A stretch of 64,000 nt of DNA from Polaromonas sp. P2-4 (lineage in GTDB: Bacteria > Pseudomonadota > Gammaproteobacteria > Burkholderiales > Burkholderiaceae_C): positions 4,394,001 through 4,458,000 of the forward strand of contig CP087965.1 in the NCBI GenBank assembly GCA_024703855.1, read 5' to 3'. The translations under genes were made by a program, and so were the position numbers. Of this stretch, positions 1-9,840 are shown piece after piece (the stretch's first letter is position 1; the number at the start of each line of letters is the position of its first letter). The notes beneath the pieces were generated by a model. That model was given only the letters and a program-made list of their open reading frames with translations, did not search any database and was not told the origin of the DNA.

Positions 1-2
1 TG

Positions 3-155
3 CAGCGCCAGCACCCCGAAAGTTATGCCGCAAAAATGGTGATGGGCGATGTGGAGGCGGAGCCGGAGAGCTGCGCGCAGAATGCAGGCATTCCGGTGTG
101 GGTCTGGATAGGCGGTGCTGCGGTGCTGGCGCTGATTGTATGGTTGGGCAGTTGA
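3..155 (+). CDS. C-terminal part of a membrane-anchored protein (start outside window)
   Basis: The window opens inside a frame of 50 codons that stops at TGA 153-155. The visible part is a charged stretch followed by one hydrophobic helix (VWVWIGG...LIVWLGS) that ends at the stop, so the protein is tail-anchored in the membrane. It lies 36 bases upstream of, and on the same strand as, the XdhC-type gene. A C-terminal anchor just before xdhC/coxI would fit a CoxG-like SRPBCC protein of molybdenum hydroxylase clusters, but the diagnostic domain is outside the window, so this identity is only a guess. Confidence 0.5.
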   Translation, partial: QRQHPESYAAKMVMGDVEAEPESCAQNAGIPVWVWIGGAAVLALIVWLGS

Positions 156-191
156 GGTTTCTGCAGTGCCCACGGGGGAAAAGGAAAGCGG

Positions 192-1273
192 ATGGAAAAT
201 CTTGATGTGATGGTGCTGCGCACCCTGCGCGACTGGCGCATGGCGGGCAAGCGCGCTTTGCTGGCCACGGTGGTGCGCACCTGGGGCTCGTCGCCACGGC
301 CGGTCGGCTCCATCATGGCGCTGTGTGAAGACGGCTCGGTCGTTGGATCGGTATCGGGCGGCTGTATTGAAGACGACCTGATTTATCGGCACACGCAAGC
401 CTATGCGTCGGCGACTTCTCAAGACAGCGGCAACAAAACAATTCCATCGGGCCCGCCCGCATTTGTCAAATACGGCATCACCGCCGACGAAGCCCACCGC
501 TTCGGCCTGCCCTGTGGCGGCACACTGGAGCTGCTGCTGGAGTACGACCCCGACGCCGCGGTCCTGGCCCAGTTGGTGACAGCGCTCGAAGCCGGGCAAC
601 TAATGCAGCGCAGCGTGCGCCTGAGTGATGGCGCGGCGCTACTTTCGCCGGCCACGGCTCCGGCCGAGCTCAGCGTCTCAGTGAAAGAACTCGTCAACAC
701 CTTTGGCCCCGAGTACCGCATGCTGCTGATCGGTGCGGGCCAGTTGACCGAATACCTGGCGACCATGGCCTTGTTCAGCGGCTTTGCCGTCACTGTGTGC
801 GACCCGCGCGAAGAGTACCGCAGCGCCTGGTCGGTGGCGGGCGCGCAAGTGGTGAGCGACATGCCCGACGACGTGGTGCTGGCCTTCAAGCCCGACCGCC
901 GCAGCTGCGTGGTCGCGCTCACGCACGACCCCAAGCTCGACGACCTGGCCCTGCTAGAAGCGCTGAAAACCGAGGCCTTCTATGTCGGCGCCATCGGCTC
1001 GCGCCGCAACAACGAAGCGCGCCATGCCCGCATGATTGAGCACTTCGAGCAGACCGAAACTTCGCTGGCCCCTTGCGCGGCCCCATCGGCATCTACATCG
1101 GCAGCAAGACACCGCCGGAGATCGCGGTCAGCGTGATGGCCGAGATCCTGGCCGTGAAAAACGGCGTGACCCTGCCGCGCGACGCGGGGGTGGCGCAGGC
1201 CAAGAACGAGCGCGCTGTCAGCGCGAACGACCCGGGTGATCTGGTCTGCGGTGTGCCGCAGGCGCAGTCCTGA
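192..1273 (+). CDS. XdhC/CoxI-family molybdenum hydroxylase maturation protein (frameshifted)
   Basis: Proteins of this family bind the molybdenum cofactor and assist its sulfuration and insertion into xanthine- or CO-dehydrogenase-type hydroxylases in the cytoplasm. The N-terminal XdhC domain covers about residues 1-120, with GSVSGGCIE and the CGGTLELLLE motif. The C-terminal Rossmann-like domain begins at LLIGAGQ near residue 178 and has the conserved AIGSRRNN motif. The frame breaks around 1067: before it the protein reads HFEQTETSLA, and after it the family sequence GPIGIYIGSKTP continues one frame back to a stop at 1271-1273. One missing base in the C-rich stretch 1060-1072 restores a 360-residue protein of normal length. 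A sequencing indel is more likely than a true pseudogene because both halves are conserved. Confidence 0.88.
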
Positions 1274-1498
1274 TTCCAATTCGCATTAAAAACGACAACT
1301 GCGTTGCTAAGGGCTTGTTCTGGAATAAGTTGTGCATTTGGCCGTCGAATACGGGATGCAATGCTAGGCGCGAAGCGTGCCGTGTGGCAAGCCACACAAG
1401 CGATTCTGCAACAACGCTGTGCGCCCGGATCAGAAGCACTTGTTGGGAATGCTTCGATGCTGCCGCTTTCCTCATTCAATACCTACCGTCACGATCAC

Positions 1499-2293
1499 TT
1501 AAGCGAGAGAGCTGCCAACCTTGTCATTGCCGATACGTCGGGATACCTCCGCAGCGCAGCGTCGTAGAGACGTAGCGATGGTGCCGTCCCAATTGCCGTC
1601 GAAGGTTGCCGACGGCCCCATGACGAGAATACCCAGCACAAGGTGGCCCGCAGAGTCAAAGACCGGCCCGCATATGGCGTCAATGCCCGGAATTGGTTTT
1701 CCCAATGAGCGAGAAAGCCCATGCTTACGGGTCTCGGCGAGTGCGGCAGCCACTGCCTCTTGCGTCAGGGTCGATTGTGGACCGTCGCCATAGCCCTGTC
1801 GGGCAACCTCATCGGACAGCAGGCGCTCGACCACCTTCGGTGGCATGTAGGCCGCAAACAATCGGCCGGTCGCGGTGTTCGCAAGCGACATGACTGTGCC
1901 AGTGCGCAAATTGACGTGCAGCGGCTGAATCGGCTCTTCCAGCCGCACGATGGTGGGGCCCAGATTACCCCAGACAGCCAAGGCCACGCTTTGGCCAGTG
2001 TCGCTGGCGAGATCCTCAATCAGCTGCGAAGCCTCTTTCACCGGATCCATCCGCTGCAGCCGCGTCAGGCCTAACTGCAGCGCCAGCGGGCCGAGTTCGT
2101 AATGACCAGCGTCGTTCTGCGTGACGAAGCCGACCTTGAGAAAACTGACCATGTACGGGTGCGCCTTCCCGGCCGTCATTCCCACATCCTTGGACAAGTC
2201 TTTCAGCGCAATCGGCCGAACGTGACGTGCCATTTGCAGGAGCAAGGCGCTGCCGATTTCGATCGACTGAATGCCGCGCCGGCTTTTTTCCAT
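1499..2293 (-). CDS. IclR-family transcriptional regulator
   Basis: A 264-residue regulator with an N-terminal winged helix (about residues 8-65, GIQSIEIGSALL ... KDLSKDVGMTAGKAHPYM) and a C-terminal IclR effector domain (about 85-255, with GKPIPGIDAICGPVFD). I chose ATG 2293 (MEKSRRGIQS) rather than the ATG 51 bases upstream, because family homology begins there. It is divergent from the flavoprotein gene at 2470, and the 176-base gap holds inverted repeats, so it probably controls the catabolic unit 2470-16903 and perhaps itself. The ligand is unknown; an intermediate of the catabolic pathway is the usual case for this family. Confidence 0.88.
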   Translation of the reverse strand: MEKSRRGIQSIEIGSALLLQMARHVRPIALKDLSKDVGMTAGKAHPYMVSFLKVGFVTQNDAGHYELGPLALQLGLTRLQRMDPVKEASQLIEDLASDTGQSVALAVWGNLGPTIVRLEEPIQPLHVNLRTGTVMSLANTATGRLFAAYMPPKVVERLLSDEVARQGYGDGPQSTLTQEAVAAALAETRKHGLSRSLGKPIPGIDAICGPVFDSAGHLVLGILVMGPSATFDGNWDGTIATSLRRCAAEVSRRIGNDKVGSSLA

Positions 2294-2385
2294 GGGTTGA
2301 GCCTCAGAGTTAAAAAACCAAAGTGTATCGATAAGAGCGTCCATTAGGGTTTTCCATGATATTAACGCATGAAGTTGACACTATC

Positions 2386-2426
2386 ATACGATTAGACATT
2401 AACAGATTAATCAATCAATATCGTAT
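2386..2426. promoter_or_regulatory. Candidate IclR operator in the divergent promoter region
   Basis: Inverted arms ATACGAT (2386-2392) and ATCGTAT (2420-2426) flank a central perfect palindrome GATTAATC (2405-2412). The element lies between the divergent IclR gene and the flavoprotein gene. A TTGACA box at 2375-2380 just upstream could be the -35 of the rightward promoter, which would place the dyad over the promoter core. The arms and palindrome are seen; the role as IclR operator is inferred from position. Confidence 0.4.
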
Positions 2427-2469
2427 TTATTCGCAATGCTGTCTAGCAATTACTCTTTCAGAGGTATGA

Positions 2470-4231
2470 ATGACTCAGGAAAACATGACAGTTGACGTGC
2501 TCGTAGTGGGCACAGGCGCTTCAGGGATGGCAACAGCCATCACGGCTGCTTCCCAAGGGCTCAAAGTCTTGGTTGTGGAGAAGGAAGCCAGATTTGGCGG
2601 TACCACCGCTCGTTCTGGCGGCTGGCTCTGGATACCGGGAACACGCTTGGCGACTGAGCAGGGCATCAAGGAGCCGGCTGGCGCGGCAAAGGACTACCTC
2701 AAGCACGAGACGACGACGCACTTCGACGAGGCTCGTGTGGACGCCTTTCTGGAGAACGGCCCGAAAGCAATCGACTTTTTCACCCAGAAGACTTGTGTGC
2801 AGTTCGATATGCCTGCCGTCTTCCCTGACTATCATGCTGAGGCAACTGGCGGTCAGCCCGGAGGTCGTTCCATGGTCACGCGTCCGTTCGATGGCCGTGA
2901 ACTGGGGCCGCGCATCAAGCAGCTGGCGCCGCCGCTCCCCGAACTGACGGTCTTCGGGATGATGTTGGGTTCGGGTCCCGAGATCAAGCATTTCATGCGC
3001 GCGTTCAAGTCCGTGCAGTCGTTCGCCTACGTCACGAAGCGCTTGGGCAAGCATTTTCTCGATGTACTCGGCCACGGCCGTGGCATGACGCTCACCAATG
3101 GAAACGCACTTGCCGGTCGGCTGGCCAAGGCCGCGATGGATTTGGACATCCCAGTCTGGCTGTCATCGCCAGTCAAGAAGCTCGTGGTCGAATTCGACGG
3201 CGTCGCCGGGGCACTCGTGCAGCATGAGGGAAAAACCATCCGTGTGAACGCGACCCGCGGCGTTGTGCTTGCGTGCGGTGGCTTTCCGCACGATGTGGAG
3301 CGCAGGAAGCAGCTTTTCCCTGCATGCGCCTACCGGCAAGGAGCATTACTCGCCTTCGCCCGAAGCGAACACTGGCGACGGGCTGCGGCTCGCCGAAGCG
3401 GTGGGAGGACGAGTCGACGGAACCATTCCGCACGCCGCCGCGTGGGTGCCGGCATCAGTAACGACAAGGCCAGATGGGTCAAAGGGCGTCATGCCTCATT
3501 TCATCGACCGCGCAAAGCCGGGTGTCATCGCTGTGACGCCCAATGGAAAACGCTTCACCAACGAAGGTAGCTCGTACCACGATTTCGTTCAGGCGATGGT
3601 CACGGCATGCAAAGGCGAGCCGGAAGTTTCGGCGTGGCTGCTGTGCGATCACAAGGCTCTGCGCAACTACGGACTTGGCTGCGTGGCCCCATCTCCACTG
3701 CCCATTGGGCGCCATTTGAAAAGCGGCTATTTGAAGCGCGGGCAATCTGTCGCCGAACTGGCGAAAAAGATAGGCATCCAGCCTTCAGTTCTCGAGGCGA
3801 CAGTCCGTGAATTCAACCAAGGCGCCTGCACCGGTGACGACCCTGCTTTCGGCAAAGGCAGTAAGGCCTACAACCGTTACCAGGGCGACGCCCTCGTGAC
3901 GCCCAACCCCTGTGTCGCGCCGCTTGAAAGCGGTCCTTTCTACGCGATCAAGCTGGTCGTTGGGGACATAGGCACCTTTGCCGGCCTCGTGACCGATGAA
4001 AAAACGAGGGTGCTCGATGCATCTCGCAAGCCGATCAAAGGTCTGTACGCTGTCGGCAACGACGCGGCCAGCGTCATGGGGGGCAACTACCCGGGTGCGG
4101 GCATCACGCTTGGGCCGGCGTTGACCTTCGGTTATGTCGCAGGACTTCAGCTGGCGAAGGCAGAGGCCGCGTCAGAAGTCATGCTTCAAGTAGAGAGGCG
4201 GGAGCCTGTGGCCATCAGCCACCACGCCTGA
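2470..4231 (+). CDS. FAD-dependent KstD/fumarate-reductase-like dehydrogenase (frameshifted)
   Basis: A flavoprotein of the 3-ketosteroid delta-1-dehydrogenase / fumarate reductase flavoprotein superfamily, which dehydrogenates or reduces carbon-carbon bonds next to a carbonyl. The N-terminal dinucleotide-binding motif is VVGTGASGMATA (residues about 11-22), followed by VVEKEARFGGTTARSGG; the C-terminal FAD motif is GNDAASVMGGNYPGAG. Around 3321 the frame shifts by +1: LACGGFPHDVERRKQLFP is followed in the next frame by HAPTGKEHYSPSPEANTGDG. Removing one base (the T in CCCTGCATG) gives a 586-residue protein of typical length. AGAGGT upstream supports ATG 2470. It is the first gene of the catabolic unit and 38 bases from the SDR, so it probably performs an early oxidation step. 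The substrate cannot be told from sequence. Confidence 0.85.
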
Positions 4232-4269
4232 CCCGACACAAGTCCTCAACTAGAACCCAAGGAGACTCC

Positions 4270-5047
4270 ATGCCATTTCCAATCTCTGTAGCGCCGCGCC
4301 TTCTCAATGGGCAGCTGGCGTTGATCACAGGCGCCGGCCAGGGCAATGGCCGAGCACTCGCGCTCGGACTGGCGCAGGCGGGTGCGCGCGTGATCGTTAC
4401 TGACATGAACGCAAACACGGTCGAAGAGACCGCGCAGGCTGTCCGCGCCGAAGGCGGAGAGGCCCTGGCCCTTCGTTCTCGACGTGACGTCGCTCGATGC
4501 CTGCCATGCGCTGGCAGCACGTGTGGACGACGAGATCGGCGTTGTTGACCTTCTGGTCAACAACGCCGGCATCATCATCCGCGAGGGCACGGCCAGCGCC
4601 AACGCTGCTTCCAACTGGAAGAAGACGATTGACGTCAACGTGCACGGCACCTTCAACGTCAGTCTGGCGTGGCTACCGGCGATCAAGTCAACGAAGGGCT
4701 CGATCATCAACATAGCATCGATCGCGGCCTACGCGGGACAGGGCGGCAGCCTGGGCTATTCACCGTCCAAGGGTGCGATCAAGATGTTCACGCAGTCGCT
4801 TGCGGCCGAGCTCGCGCCGTTCGGCGTGCGTGTGAATGCATTGGCCCCGGGCGTGATCGAGACGCCGATGACGGCCGCGACCCGAGAGAACCCGCAGCGA
4901 CTGGAATCTTTCATGTCGCGCATTCCCATGGGCCGCGTCGGTCAGACGGAAGATCTGGTGGGCCCGGTAATTTTTCTCGCGTCCGATATGTCGCGCTACG
5001 TCACCGGCATCACGCTGCCTGTTGACGGTGGATTCCTCGCCATTTAA
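4270..5047 (+). CDS. Short-chain dehydrogenase/reductase (frameshifted)
   Basis: A classical SDR that oxidises or reduces a hydroxy/keto group with NAD(P). The Rossmann glycine motif is TGAGQGNGRALA (about residues 18-29), the adenine-ring motif is NNAGI, and the active site has the Ser of NIASIAAYAG followed by YSPSKGAIK (YxxxK). The C-terminus is VTGITLPVDGGFLAI. A +1 shift near 4470 (one extra C in GGCCCTTC) separates GGEALA from LDVTSLDACHALA; corrected length 258 residues, normal for the family. It follows the KstD-like dehydrogenase by 38 bases with AAGGAGA before ATG 4270. The two probably catalyse consecutive oxidations of the imported substrate. Confidence 0.87.
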
Positions 5048-5123
5048 ATTGATTTCACCGCACTGGCCGCGTTCACCGTTGGGGCGACGAGGCTGGCTTT
5101 ATCCAGCACCTAAAGGAGACAAC

Positions 5124-6323
5124 ATGAAACTGACACGACTCTGCGCAGGGCTCTTGGCCACTGCTGCAATCACTGCATTTGCGACAGTCGCTTCCGCCCA
5201 GGACATCAAGATCGGGTACAACGGCGACCTTTCGGCTTCGCCCTCGGCGCAAAGCGGCCAAGCTGCCGTGCTGGGCATGGAAGCCACGATTGCCGACATC
5301 AACGCGGCTGGGGGTGTTCTGGGGCGCAAGCTGTCGCTTGTGACACGGGACGACACCTCTGCTCCCCCGAAATCCATTCAGAACATGAGTGATCTGATCG
5401 ACAACGAAAAGGTTGTCGCGGTGTTCGGGCCAACGAACTCAGGCAATGCCATGGCGTGGAAGCATATCGCCAACCAGAAGAAAATTCCGGTTCTTGGCAA
5501 TGTGGGATCGGGCACCGACATCACCAAACCCATGAGCCCGGGCGCGGACAATTACATGTTCCGTGTCTCGATGGTCGATCGCGAACAGGTTGCGGCGCTG
5601 ATGGCCTATGTGAAGAAGAATGCCGCCAACTCCAAGGTCATCGGTCTGATGGCCGAAACCACCGGCTACGGCCAGGGCGGCTTGAAGGACATGCAGGAGA
5701 TCGTGGAAGTGCAGGGCCTCAAGCCTGCGGCGACGGAGCGCTTCGGGGTTGGAGATACCGACATGACCTCCCAGCTCAGCAAGATGAAAGCTGCGGGCGT
5801 GGACACGGTGATCGTTTGGGCACAAGGCACGCCGATCGCACAGTTGATCCGCAGCATGGAGAAGATCAACTACTTCCCGCTGACGCTGACTTCGTGGGCG
5901 GCTGACAACGTCACGTTCTATGACGCTGCGGGCAAGACGCTGGCCGACAAGCCGTTGTTCATGCGAACCGTGAGCGAAACGCGCACGCCAGCGCAACAGA
6001 AACTGTTCGATCGCGTCGGCAGCAAGCTCAAGGCGCCGAGTTCCTTCTCGTTTGCGCTGCATGGGTATGACTCGGTGCTGCTTTACGCCGAGGCTGTCAA
6101 GCAGGCCAAGAGCACGGAGGGTTCTGCTGTTCGTGTGGCGCTGGAAGACCTGAAAACCCCCGTACAGGGCGTTCTGAAGACTTACAACAAGCCATTCAGC
6201 AAGACCAGCCACGAAGCCTTGACCGCGAAGGATCTGGTTTGGATCCGCTGGAAGGACGGCAAGCTGATGCCGTATACCGACGCGCTGATCGGCTCGATGA
6301 CGAGCGCTGATTTCAAGCTGTAA
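5124..6323 (+). CDS. Branched-chain-amino-acid-type ABC transporter substrate-binding protein
   Basis: A periplasmic binding protein of the hydrophobic amino acid transporter (HAAT) family, 399 residues. ATG 5124 is chosen because AAAGGAGA precedes it and it opens a clear signal peptide (MKLTRLCAGLL...ATVASAQ, cleavage about residue 26); the longer frame from 5022 has no such features. The mature protein starts DIKIGYNGDLS and carries the type-I periplasmic-binding fold throughout. Binding proteins of this family inside catabolic operons often bind aromatic or other carboxylic acids rather than amino acids. The downstream permease and ATPase genes follow after a stem-loop. Confidence 0.92.
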   Translation: MKLTRLCAGLLATAAITAFATVASAQDIKIGYNGDLSASPSAQSGQAAVLGMEATIADINAAGGVLGRKLSLVTRDDTSAPPKSIQNMSDLIDNEKVVAVFGPTNSGNAMAWKHIANQKKIPVLGNVGSGTDITKPMSPGADNYMFRVSMVDREQVAALMAYVKKNAANSKVIGLMAETTGYGQGGLKDMQEIVEVQGLKPAATERFGVGDTDMTSQLSKMKAAGVDTVIVWAQGTPIAQLIRSMEKINYFPLTLTSWAADNVTFYDAAGKTLADKPLFMRTVSETRTPAQQKLFDRVGSKLKAPSSFSFALHGYDSVLLYAEAVKQAKSTEGSAVRVALEDLKTPVQGVLKTYNKPFSKTSHEALTAKDLVWIRWKDGKLMPYTDALIGSMTSADFKL

Positions 6324-6341
6324 GCAACTTACAACCTAAAA

Positions 6342-6376
6342 AACGACGACTCGAGGCTGGCTGCAGCCTCGTCGTT
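6342..6376 (+). other. GC-rich stem-loop between binding protein and permease genes
   Basis: Arms AACGACGA...GGCTG (from 6342) and CAGCC-TCGTCGTT (to 6376) pair into a strong hairpin with a small bulge (CTCGA). No T-run follows, so it is not a classic terminator. In ABC operons such hairpins after the binding-protein gene commonly protect the upstream mRNA and lower permease expression; that role is inferred here. Confidence 0.5.
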
Positions 6377-6393
6377 CCGTCGGGAGATATATC

Positions 6394-7317
6394 ATGGTAG
6401 AAGCAATCTTGCAGGCGATTATCAGCGGGCTGTCGGTGGGCGGGGCCTATGCGCTGGTGGCGCTCGGTTTCAGCATCACATTCACGACCACCAAGACACT
6501 CAATTTCTCCCACGGCGAGTTTGTTTCTGCCGGCGCCTTCATCGGCATGAGTGCACTTTTCCTGGTGCTTGGCAAGCCCATCAGTTCAACGACCTTTGGT
6601 GACGCGGTCCCTGGTGCGGGAGCACAGTTGCTGGCCCTCGTGGCAGCGCTCGGCGTCATGGGCCTGCTCGGCTGGTTGCTGTACGTCATCGGCGTTCGGC
6701 CTTTCGCCGGTCGGCCCGGCATGGCCTGGGTCATGAGCACGTTGGGCTTTGGCGTTATTTTGCAGAGCATTGGCCTTGCGATCTGGGGTCCGAAACCGGT
6801 CGTGGTGCCGTCGCCGGTAGGCGACGCGGTGATCCACGTCCTGGGGGTCGGTGTGCGACCCCAGGAACTGCTCACGCTCGCAGTGGCCGTGCTCATCATG
6901 ATCGGTTTCGACCGTGTGATGAACCGGACGATGGTCGGAAAGGCCATGCGGGCGGTGGCGGCCAACGGCAACGTGGCGAGTCTGATGGGAATTAACACCA
7001 ACGCGGTGATGATCGGCGCCTTCGTCATCAGCTCGGCGCTGGCCGGACTGTCCGGCTTCCTGTTGGCGCCGATCGCGCAAGCGTCGCTCTTCATGGGACT
7101 GACCGTCGGTCTCAAAGGCTTTTCCGGCGCCATGATTGGTGGCCTCAACAACCCTCGCGGCTGCGTGATCGGCGGCTTCGTGCTCGGCGTATTTGAGTCC
7201 ATGGTCAACCTCTGGCAGGCGCAATGGCGCGAGGTCGCGGTGTTCGCACTGGTGATCCTGGTGCTGGCATTTCGCCCCACCGGCCTGTTTGGCAGCAAGA
7301 TGGTGGAGAAGGTATGA
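6394..7317 (+). CDS. livH: Branched-chain-type ABC transporter permease LivH
   Basis: Inner-membrane permease of the HAAT importer, 307 residues with about eight hydrophobic segments. The N-terminus LQAIISGLSVGGAYALVALG and the following TKTLNFSHGEF are the family signature, and the EAA-like loop ends near MNRTMVGKAMRAVA. The stop overlaps the start of the next gene (ATGA at 7314-7317), indicating translational coupling. GGGAG precedes ATG 6394. It pairs with the permease half of the fused LivM-LivG protein. Confidence 0.92.
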   Translation: MVEAILQAIISGLSVGGAYALVALGFSITFTTTKTLNFSHGEFVSAGAFIGMSALFLVLGKPISSTTFGDAVPGAGAQLLALVAALGVMGLLGWLLYVIGVRPFAGRPGMAWVMSTLGFGVILQSIGLAIWGPKPVVVPSPVGDAVIHVLGVGVRPQELLTLAVAVLIMIGFDRVMNRTMVGKAMRAVAANGNVASLMGINTNAVMIGAFVISSALAGLSGFLLAPIAQASLFMGLTVGLKGFSGAMIGGLNNPRGCVIGGFVLGVFESMVNLWQAQWREVAVFALVILVLAFRPTGLFGSKMVEKV

Positions 7318-9081
7318 AGCGCGATCAACATCTTCTCATGGTCGTGCTCGCCGCCGCTGCTTTGATCGGCGTCACCTCGCTGTTCGGAAATGACTACTAC
7401 TTGCGCATTGTTTTCATGATGTGCGTCTACTACCTGTGTGCGGCCGGCATGAACGTGCTGGTTGGCTACGCTGGGCCAAAAATCTCTTGGCCAGGCCGGG
7501 CTGTTCGCTGCCGGCGCCTATGCAGTGGCGCTTCTCACCACGCGCACTGACATGAACCCTTGGCTTGCGCTGGTGCTTGCCGCAGCGATTTCTGGTGTTT
7601 GCGGTGTGCTGATTGCGCTGCCTTCGCTGCGGGTCAAGGGACCGTATCTGGCGATGGTGACACTGGCGTTCGGCATCGTGGTCGAAAAACTGGTTGGCGA
7701 ATGGACCGATGTGTTCGGCGGCGCACAGGGCATTTACGGGATCAAGTCCTTGACCTGGAACGGCCAGCCGTTGTCTTCCGTGCAATGGGTCTGGTTTGGC
7801 ATTGCCTTGTGCGCGGTCACGCACTTGTTGTTGCGCAACCTGTTGCGAGGCCGCTTCGGGCGCGCATTGCTCTCGCTGCAGGCGGATGAAATCGCATCGT
7901 CCTCGGTCGGTGTTCGCGTCTACCGGGCCAAGGTGATTGCATTCGTCATCGCGGCCGTCACGTGCGGCGTCGCAGGGGCGTTGGTCGCACAGCAGAACCA
8001 GTACATCAACTCCGACTTCATCACTTTCCATCTTTCGATCTTTATTTTGTTGCTGGTTCTGTTCGGCGGCGCCGGGTCGATGTACGGGCCACTCGTCGGT
8101 ACGGCGATCTTGACGCTAGTTGACGCACTGCTCGCACGCTGGCCATCGGCGCAGCATTTCCTCTACGGTTTTCTGCTGCTGTTCGCGCTTTACGTGATGC
8201 CGGGCGGCGTGGTGGGACTGTTCTCGAAATGGTTCAAGCGAACCAAAGAAACGGCACTGGCGCCAAGCGGTGCCAAGCCGCCAACACGCATCGGCCCGAC
8301 GGGTAGCGGGGAGCTTCTTGTGGTGCAGGGCGTCAGCAAATCGTACGGCGGTGTGAAGCCCGCGCAGGATGTCTCGTTTTGCCTGCAACGCGGCCACATC
8401 CATGCGCTCATCGGTCCGAATGGCGCGGGCAAAAGCACCATGATCAACATGCTGACGGGCGTGGTTGATCCGGACAAAGGTTCGATCCGTTTCCTGAACG
8501 AGGAGATCGTCGGGCGACCGGCGCACACAATCTGCTGCCTGGGCATGGGACGTACCTTCCAGAATCTGCGTCTTTTTGCCGACCTGTCGGTGCTTGACAA
8601 CGTAATGCTCGGACGGCACAGCCGGATGCAGAACGGCTTCTTCGCGTCCCTGGCTGCGCTTCCGAGCGCGCGAAAGCAGGAACTCGCCACACGCGAACGC
8701 GCCATACAGCTGCTCGATCTCGTTGGCTTGGCGCACTTTGCGGACAAGCCCGCAGGCAGTCTGCCTTACGGCCTGCAGCGCCGGGTGGAACTGGCGCGTG
8801 CATTGGCCACTGAGCCCCAGCTTTTGCTGCTCGATGAGCCGGCCGCCGGGTTGAACCCGCAGGAGACTGCAGAACTCGGTCAGCTGCTGGTGCGGATAGG
8901 CAAATGCGGTGTGTCGATCCTGATGGTGGAGCACCACATGGATCTGGTGATGTCTGTCTCCGATCACGTGATCGTGCTTGATTACGGCATCAAGATCGCA
9001 GAAGGCAAGCCTGCCGAAGTGCAGGCCAATTCTCGGGTCGTCGACGCCTATCTCGGCGTCGACGAGGCCGTAGCGGCCTGA
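7314..9081 (+). CDS. Fused LivM permease - LivG ATPase (frameshifted)
   Basis: One 588-residue polypeptide combining the second HAAT permease (about residues 1-310, ending YVMPGGVVGLFSKW) and an ATP-binding subunit (about 330-588). The ATPase half has Walker A GPNGAGKST, a signature region SLPYGLQRRVELARALA and Walker B LLLLDEPAAGLNP. Near 7480 a +1 shift (extra G in GCTGGGCC) breaks VLVGYAG from QKSLGQAGLFAAGAYA; the ATG at 7314 overlaps the livH stop. LivM-LivG fusions are known in Burkholderiales, and the fusion joint here (residues 311-330) is in one continuous frame with no internal start, so it is real and not an artefact of the indel. Confidence 0.88.
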
Positions 9082-9098
9082 GCCGGAAGGAAAGAACC

Positions 9099-9808
9099 AT
9101 GCTGAAACTTGAATCTGTGAAGGTCTCCTACGGCGCGATTCAGGCCGTCAAGGGTGTGAGCCTGGAGGTGCGGGCTGGCGAAGTGGTGACCATCATCGGT
9201 GCCAACGGCGCCGGCAAAAGCACCTTGCTGAAAAGCATTGTCGGTCTGGAACCTGTGGCCGAGGGCCGTGTGCTGATTGACGGCAAGGATTGCACGATGG
9301 TTCCGGCGCATCAGCGTGTCGGCCTCGGTGTCGCCATGTCGCCTGAAGGGCGCGGCGTGTTCGCTGATCAGACCGTACGCGAGAACCTGCTGCTCGGCGC
9401 CTACTCGCGAAAGAAAGACTCCGTGGAGGTCGAAGCCTCGATCGACCGCGAGTTTGCGCGTTTCCACGACTGCGGGAGCGCCAGAACCAGCTGTCGGGCA
9501 CTTTATCGGGTGGAGAGCAGCAAATGCTTGCAATCTCCCGTGCCTTGATGAGTAATCCACGCCTGTTGTTGCTCGATGAGCCTTCGCTCGGACTGGCACC
9601 GTTGATCATCAAGGACATCTTCGATGCGATTCGCCAGTTGCGCCAGTCGGGACTGACGATCCTGCTCGTCGAACAGATGGCCAAGCAGGCGCTGGGTGTG
9701 GCCGATCGCGCCTACGTGCTTGAGACCGGACACATCACCCTTGAAGGCTCGGGTTGCGAGCTTCTCAATAACCCCAAAGTCAAAGCAGCCTACCTGGGCA
9801 CGCATTGA
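9099..9808 (+). CDS. livF: Branched-chain-type ABC transporter ATPase LivF (frameshifted)
   Basis: Second ATPase of the importer, 236 residues after correction. Walker A is GANGAGKST (about residues 34-42), the signature is LSGGEQQML, and Walker B is [15 protein letters not shown] missing base near 9465 (TTCCACGA instead of a codon for Pro-Arg) moves the rest one frame back, so the first frame runs on falsely to 9548. The gene follows the LivM-LivG stop by 17 bases with GGAAGGAAAG as ribosome site. No permease domain is fused here. Confidence 0.88.
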
Positions 9809-9840
9809 CCGTCATTACCCGTTCAAAAAGGACATATTCC

